From contig OY292277.1 of NCBI GenBank assembly GCA_958496175.1, forward strand, positions 54,447,050 to 54,511,049: DNA of 64,000 bases, written 5' to 3'. The stretch comes from Sisyra terminalis (taxonomy: Eukaryota > Arthropoda > Insecta > Neuroptera > Sisyridae). Under the pieces are notes generated by a model. It was not told the origin of the DNA. It was given only the letters and a program-made list of their open reading frames with translations, and searched no databases. The position numbers and the translations under genes were made by a program. Every line of letters begins with the position of its first letter. Position 1 is the stretch's first letter. Shown piece by piece: positions 60,501-64,000 of this stretch.

Positions 60501-62140
60501 AATTTTTTATGTAATTTTTGCTATTTTATCGCCAATAATAAGTCCTCCCAGGTCGACTCTCGACTTTTCCTGCAAAAAGTAAATTGGCAACTCTTGATAG
60601 AGTAAAACAAAGACAATATATATCTACATCCCATTATAATCTACTTGGAAATGATAGGAAAAAGACGATTTAAGACCCAAAAATAATATGAAACCATTTG
60701 GAATTATTACAGCCATTGTAAATGTAATTGTTTCCAAAATGTCTTCTTTTAACAGGAAAATGTTAATTAGATTATTTTGTCCTTAGATTTGCAAATATTC
60801 GTTGTTACAGAGGGTGGAAGAGCAAAGAAGTAAAAAAGTAACTACTACGTCCCCCGTTCTAGTAACTAGAATTAATATAATTTTTAGTAGCCATATTCGG
60901 ATACTGGGATACACAGTAAAACTCTGCTTAATCCAGCTTCAATATTACACGGTAATATTGGGGTTCCCCAACGTATTGCATAAAAATGATACTAGCACTT
61001 TCGACATCAATTTCCGGCCTTTTAGAAAATTGTTAAGAACCTTTTTTATAGGAAAATTCCTCAGCTTTTGTTTTGATAAGAACTATTTTATTGGTATCTA
61101 GCACGGTTCAAAAGTTATGAAGAAAATTTTTTTTTTTTTTTTTGGAAGTCTATTTGGGGAGCGGGATACACGGTGCCTGTTGGTGACAGATTTTTTGATT
61201 GTAATCATATTTGGGACCTTATCTATCAATAAATGAAAAAATGGCTTAAACTAATGTATTAGATAGTTCTTAGAATTAATATTCGTTTTTTTGGGATACC
61301 TTCGTCCTTTATACATATTCTTCTCTAAAGTACGGAAATTCGGAAGTTTTTTGTTGTGTAAAATTTGACAAACTGATTTGTGGCAGTTTTTTTTTTTAAG
61401 TATACCTATCTTAGTGTATTAAGGTCTTTTTGTTCTCTTCTTTTTTTTTTTTTTTGTTTGTATTGATTTAGAATCGTGGGTATTCTTTTGTTTTGTGTGG
61501 ATGTTCTTTTGTTTTTATATAAAGCTTCTTCCTTGTTTCTTTTGTTCTCATAATAGCATCATCCTACCTAAGAAGTTACGTTGGTGTGGTTCGGTTGTCT
61601 TATGTGTAGTATGACTTGACAAGGATTGCGATCGTATCTTCTCTGCTCATATGAAGCATGGTATAGTTAACAAAGAAGTTGCTTTTCGTTTGTTTTTTTA
61701 TTTTTATTTTTTCAATATATTTTTTGTCAAGTGAAAATCAAAAAAAAAAAAACAGTGATAGGTTGCAAAAAGTTAATGGGCACTACATAAATCTTGGATG
61801 AATGAATAATTTGAATGGGTTTCGAGTCGAAATCAGGTTCTTATATATTTCTCGTGAATTAATTTTGTTTGTTTGAAGGTTTGTAAAATTTAAATTTATT
61901 TTAATTAATGAGAAATATTTTTAAAATTTGTTGATGGTTTAACTGACGGATTATTAATTGCTGTGCTTTTAGCATAAGTGCGTAGCATCCGTTTATGGAT
62001 TGAATTCATTTTTGTCATTTTAATTTGAGATTGAATTGATTTCATCTTGTACTAGTAACTTTCCGTGAAATATTTAATAGGCCAACACTGAGACAACTGA
62101 CAAATGATAATTATTGGCAAAATGAATGAAACAATCGATT
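57588..62140. other. Long AT-rich stretch, probable intron or intergenic
   Basis: No gene could be supported. Short frames at 58707, 59346, 59497 and 60802 lack recognisable domains. The one at 60830 follows an acceptor-like CAG, but it runs into a sequence CAGTAAAACTCTGCTTAATC (60915) that looks like a DNA-transposon end. A simple repeat is at 58908-58945, and an AT tract is near 58104. Confidence 0.45.
58908..58945 (+). repeat. Purine microsatellite (AAG)n(AGG)n
   Basis: Runs of AAG then AGG triplets, about 38 bp. They create spurious Lys/Arg and, on the other strand, Leu/Phe-rich open frames. Confidence 0.85.
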
Positions 62141-62148
62141 GTGTATAC

Positions 62149-63145
62149 TAGACTGATTTAAAAAAAATGATGATTTTTTTTTCTTAATTATAATGAAAAT
62201 ATTGTTGGGAATGACCAAAAAAAAATCCTGTGAAAGTTTAAGCTCTTAATATTAATATTAAGAGGTACCGCAAGGTGTCGCAAATTTCGATTTTCCATTG
62301 AAATAACATGGCAACAATATTCTCTTGCACTTTGGAATTTTATAGCTCACGTTGGTGACAATATTTCGGAATAACCAAGGTCTATTCTTGTAGGAAATTG
62401 AACGATCTACAAAAAAGGTCTCGTACAAGTTATTGATATATTTATTCCTTCAAAAGTTATTCGAGGTCAAAGTTGAACTAAGGAGAAATTTTAATAATTT
62501 TTCAATTTTTTGACGCAACCATCAATTTATTGAGAAAAATTTTTTTGGGGCATTTTGGTAGAGCACTTTTTTTCCTATAACTTATCTTTATAAAAGTTTT
62601 TGATATTTTTCACAGGTTCTAACTAATAAAAAAAATATTTTTTATGTTAAAAATATAATAATTCAGGGAATTTTCAGTTTAATGCAAATAATTTAGGACC
62701 TGTGAAAAATATAAAACTTTTATAGAGATAAGTTATACAAAACAAAAGTGCTCTACAAAAAATGTCCTATAAAATTTTGTCATAAAATTGATGGTTGCGT
62801 CAAAAAAATGAAAAAATATTAAAACATCTCTTTAGTTCAATTTTGACCTCGAATAACTTTTGAAGGAATAAATATATCAAAAACTTGTTGGAGACCTTTT
62901 TTGAAGATCGTTCAATTTTCTACAAGAATATATGTACCTTGGTCATTCCGAAATATTGTCACCAACGTGAGCTATAAAATTCCAAAGTGCAAGAGAATAT
63001 TGTTCCCATGTTATTTCAATGGAAAATCGAAATTTGCGATGCGGCACCTCTTAATATTAATATTAAGAGCTTAAACTTTCAGATTATTTTTTTTTGTCAT
63101 TCCCAACAATATTTTCGATATAATTAAGAAAAAAAAAATCATCAT
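62149..63145. mobile_element. Foldback element, TAGACTGATTC family, copy D (right end lost)
   Basis: Left end TAGACTGATTTAAAA at 62149. Inverted halves as in the other copies. The right half breaks off after AAAAAAATCATCA near 63145, where sequence of the palindromic hammerhead family begins. The missing piece is the terminal GAATCAGTCTA. Confidence 0.85.
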
Positions 63146-63680
63146 ATTTGTATAAAACATAATTTTGAACAGAAGTTCAAACAAAAATATTTGTGACGTA
63201 TTGCCCAAATGCGTATTTCGATTGCTAAGCAATCTCCTCAGTGGTCATCAATCAGTAGTTTGGATCACTCCGTAACTGCTTTGTTGTGATTCACAGGTGA
63301 TGAGCAATCGAAATACGTATTTGGGAAACTGCAATTATTCCCATGTTATTTCAATGGAAAATCGAAATTGGCGATCTGGCACCTCTTAATAGTAATATTA
63401 ATATTAAGAGCTTAAACTTTCATAGGATTTTTTTTTGTCATTCCCAACAATATTTTCGAAATAATTAAGAAAAAAAAAGTATCATTTTTGTATAAAACAT
63501 AATTTTGAACAGAAGTTCAAACAAAAATATATGTGACATATTGCCCAAATACGTATTTCGATTGCTAAGCAATCTCCTCAGTGGTCATCAATCAGTAGTT
63601 TGGATCACTCCGTAACTGCTTTGTGGTGACACACAGGTGATGAGCAATCGAAATACGTATCTGGGCAATACGTCACGAAT
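63010..63680. repeat. Tandem duplication spanning two transposon families
   Basis: The sequence from CCCATGTTATTTCAATGGAA (about 63006) to the hammerhead palindrome is repeated from about 63340 (same words) to 63680. Each unit, about 330 bp, holds the end of foldback copy D joined to one arm of the hammerhead element. The second unit differs by about 5-10 percent and continues into a fuller right arm. Confidence 0.8.
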
Positions 63681-63840
63681 ATTTTTGTTTGAACTTCAGT
63701 TCAAATTTATGTACCAAATTTAATCAAATTTATGTTTGTGGTATGATTTTTATATATTATTATGTATATTAAATTATACTGCATAAATTGGACCGCAATA
63801 CATTCTATATATTGTTTACACAGTATAACTGTTCAAAGTC
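63146..63840. mobile_element. Palindromic hammerhead-bearing element, third copy, partly duplicated
   Basis: Two left arms (63150-63330 and 63480-63660) and one full right arm with the tail ACTGTTCAAAGTCAGCG (63828-63844). Minus-strand cores at 63241-63216 and 63581-63556 read CTGAGGA, stem GATTGC/GCAATC (loop TTA), GAAA. The ATCATACCAC-type segment seen at 52 kb recurs at 63735. Confidence 0.8.
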
Positions 63841-64000
63841 AGCGATTAAAACAAATGATATCAATGTGGCTTTGCCGAAATACATACGTTTGGCTAATAT
63901 GTATTGATAACTAGTGAATGAAATTATTGGATTGAATGGATAAGTTGTTAAATCAACGATATAGATCATAAAACAATGGCGTTAATAACTATGAAATTCA

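Noticed and set aside
60802..61101. 99-codon frame following CAG
   Set aside because: It begins outside the acceptor and crosses a CAGTAAAACTCTGCTTAATC sequence resembling a DNA-transposon end. The product has no domain.
1..64000. CRISPR arrays, bacterial operons, tRNA or rRNA genes
   Set aside because: None seen. Repeats here are inverted or dispersed transposons, and no cloverleaf sequence with A and B boxes was recognised by eye. A tRNAscan run would be decisive.

Overview
The window is AT-rich animal nuclear DNA, almost certainly from an insect. Genes have GT-AG introns, many only 57-61 bp, and the gene set is insect-like: suppressor of white-apricot, a selenoprotein H (BthD-like), SECp43 and Bdp1. 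A selenoprotein H that still carries an in-frame TGA argues against Lepidoptera, Hymenoptera and most Coleoptera, which have lost selenoproteins. A dipteran or another selenoprotein-retaining insect fits; this is inference.

Layout. 1-5400: CRE octamers, a 1.38 kb foldback transposon with an exact 9-bp target duplication, and the first coding exon of an unidentified minus-strand gene (5330-5390). 6420-7440: Jockey-like LINE relic. 8581-9511 (-): four-exon SELENOH whose third exon has a TGA in a CxxU motif. 10535-14055 (+): su(w[a])/SFSWAP in seven exons, head-to-head with SELENOH. 17661-34986 (+): one very large gene, six coding exons and about 3,510 residues, encoding a coiled-coil, Pro/Ser-rich, multi-C2H2 zinc-finger protein that I do not recognise. 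35593-36703 (+): TRNAU1AP/SECp43 with two RRMs. 36879-39229: a pogo/Tigger-like relic that was invaded by a LINE, itself invaded by a palindromic element. 39578-42367 (-): Bdp1, the TFIIIB B'' subunit, with its SANT domain. 42800-64000: mostly repeats, with a few candidate exons (45250-45577, 46079-46144, 53899-54094) of genes I cannot name.

Connections. SELENOH needs UGA recoding, and TRNAU1AP encodes a partner of the selenocysteine tRNA, so the window holds both a client and a component of the Sec pathway about 26 kb apart. SFSWAP, SECp43 and Bdp1 are otherwise general RNA and transcription factors.

The least expected signal is in the repeats. Three palindromic families (at 4.3/48.1 kb, 52.4 kb, and 38.0/51.9/63.2/63.6 kb) carry hammerhead-ribozyme-like cores: CTGANGA, a 5-6 bp stem, then GAAA. 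The variable N of the consensus is T, A or G in different copies while the stem is kept. One copy sits between 14-bp direct repeats inside a LINE. This suggests non-autonomous, ribozyme-bearing, Penelope-like elements. Other repeat families are resolved to their ends: two with 9-bp duplications, one with 8-bp, a Helitron inside a MITE, and a pogo relic with TA duplications.
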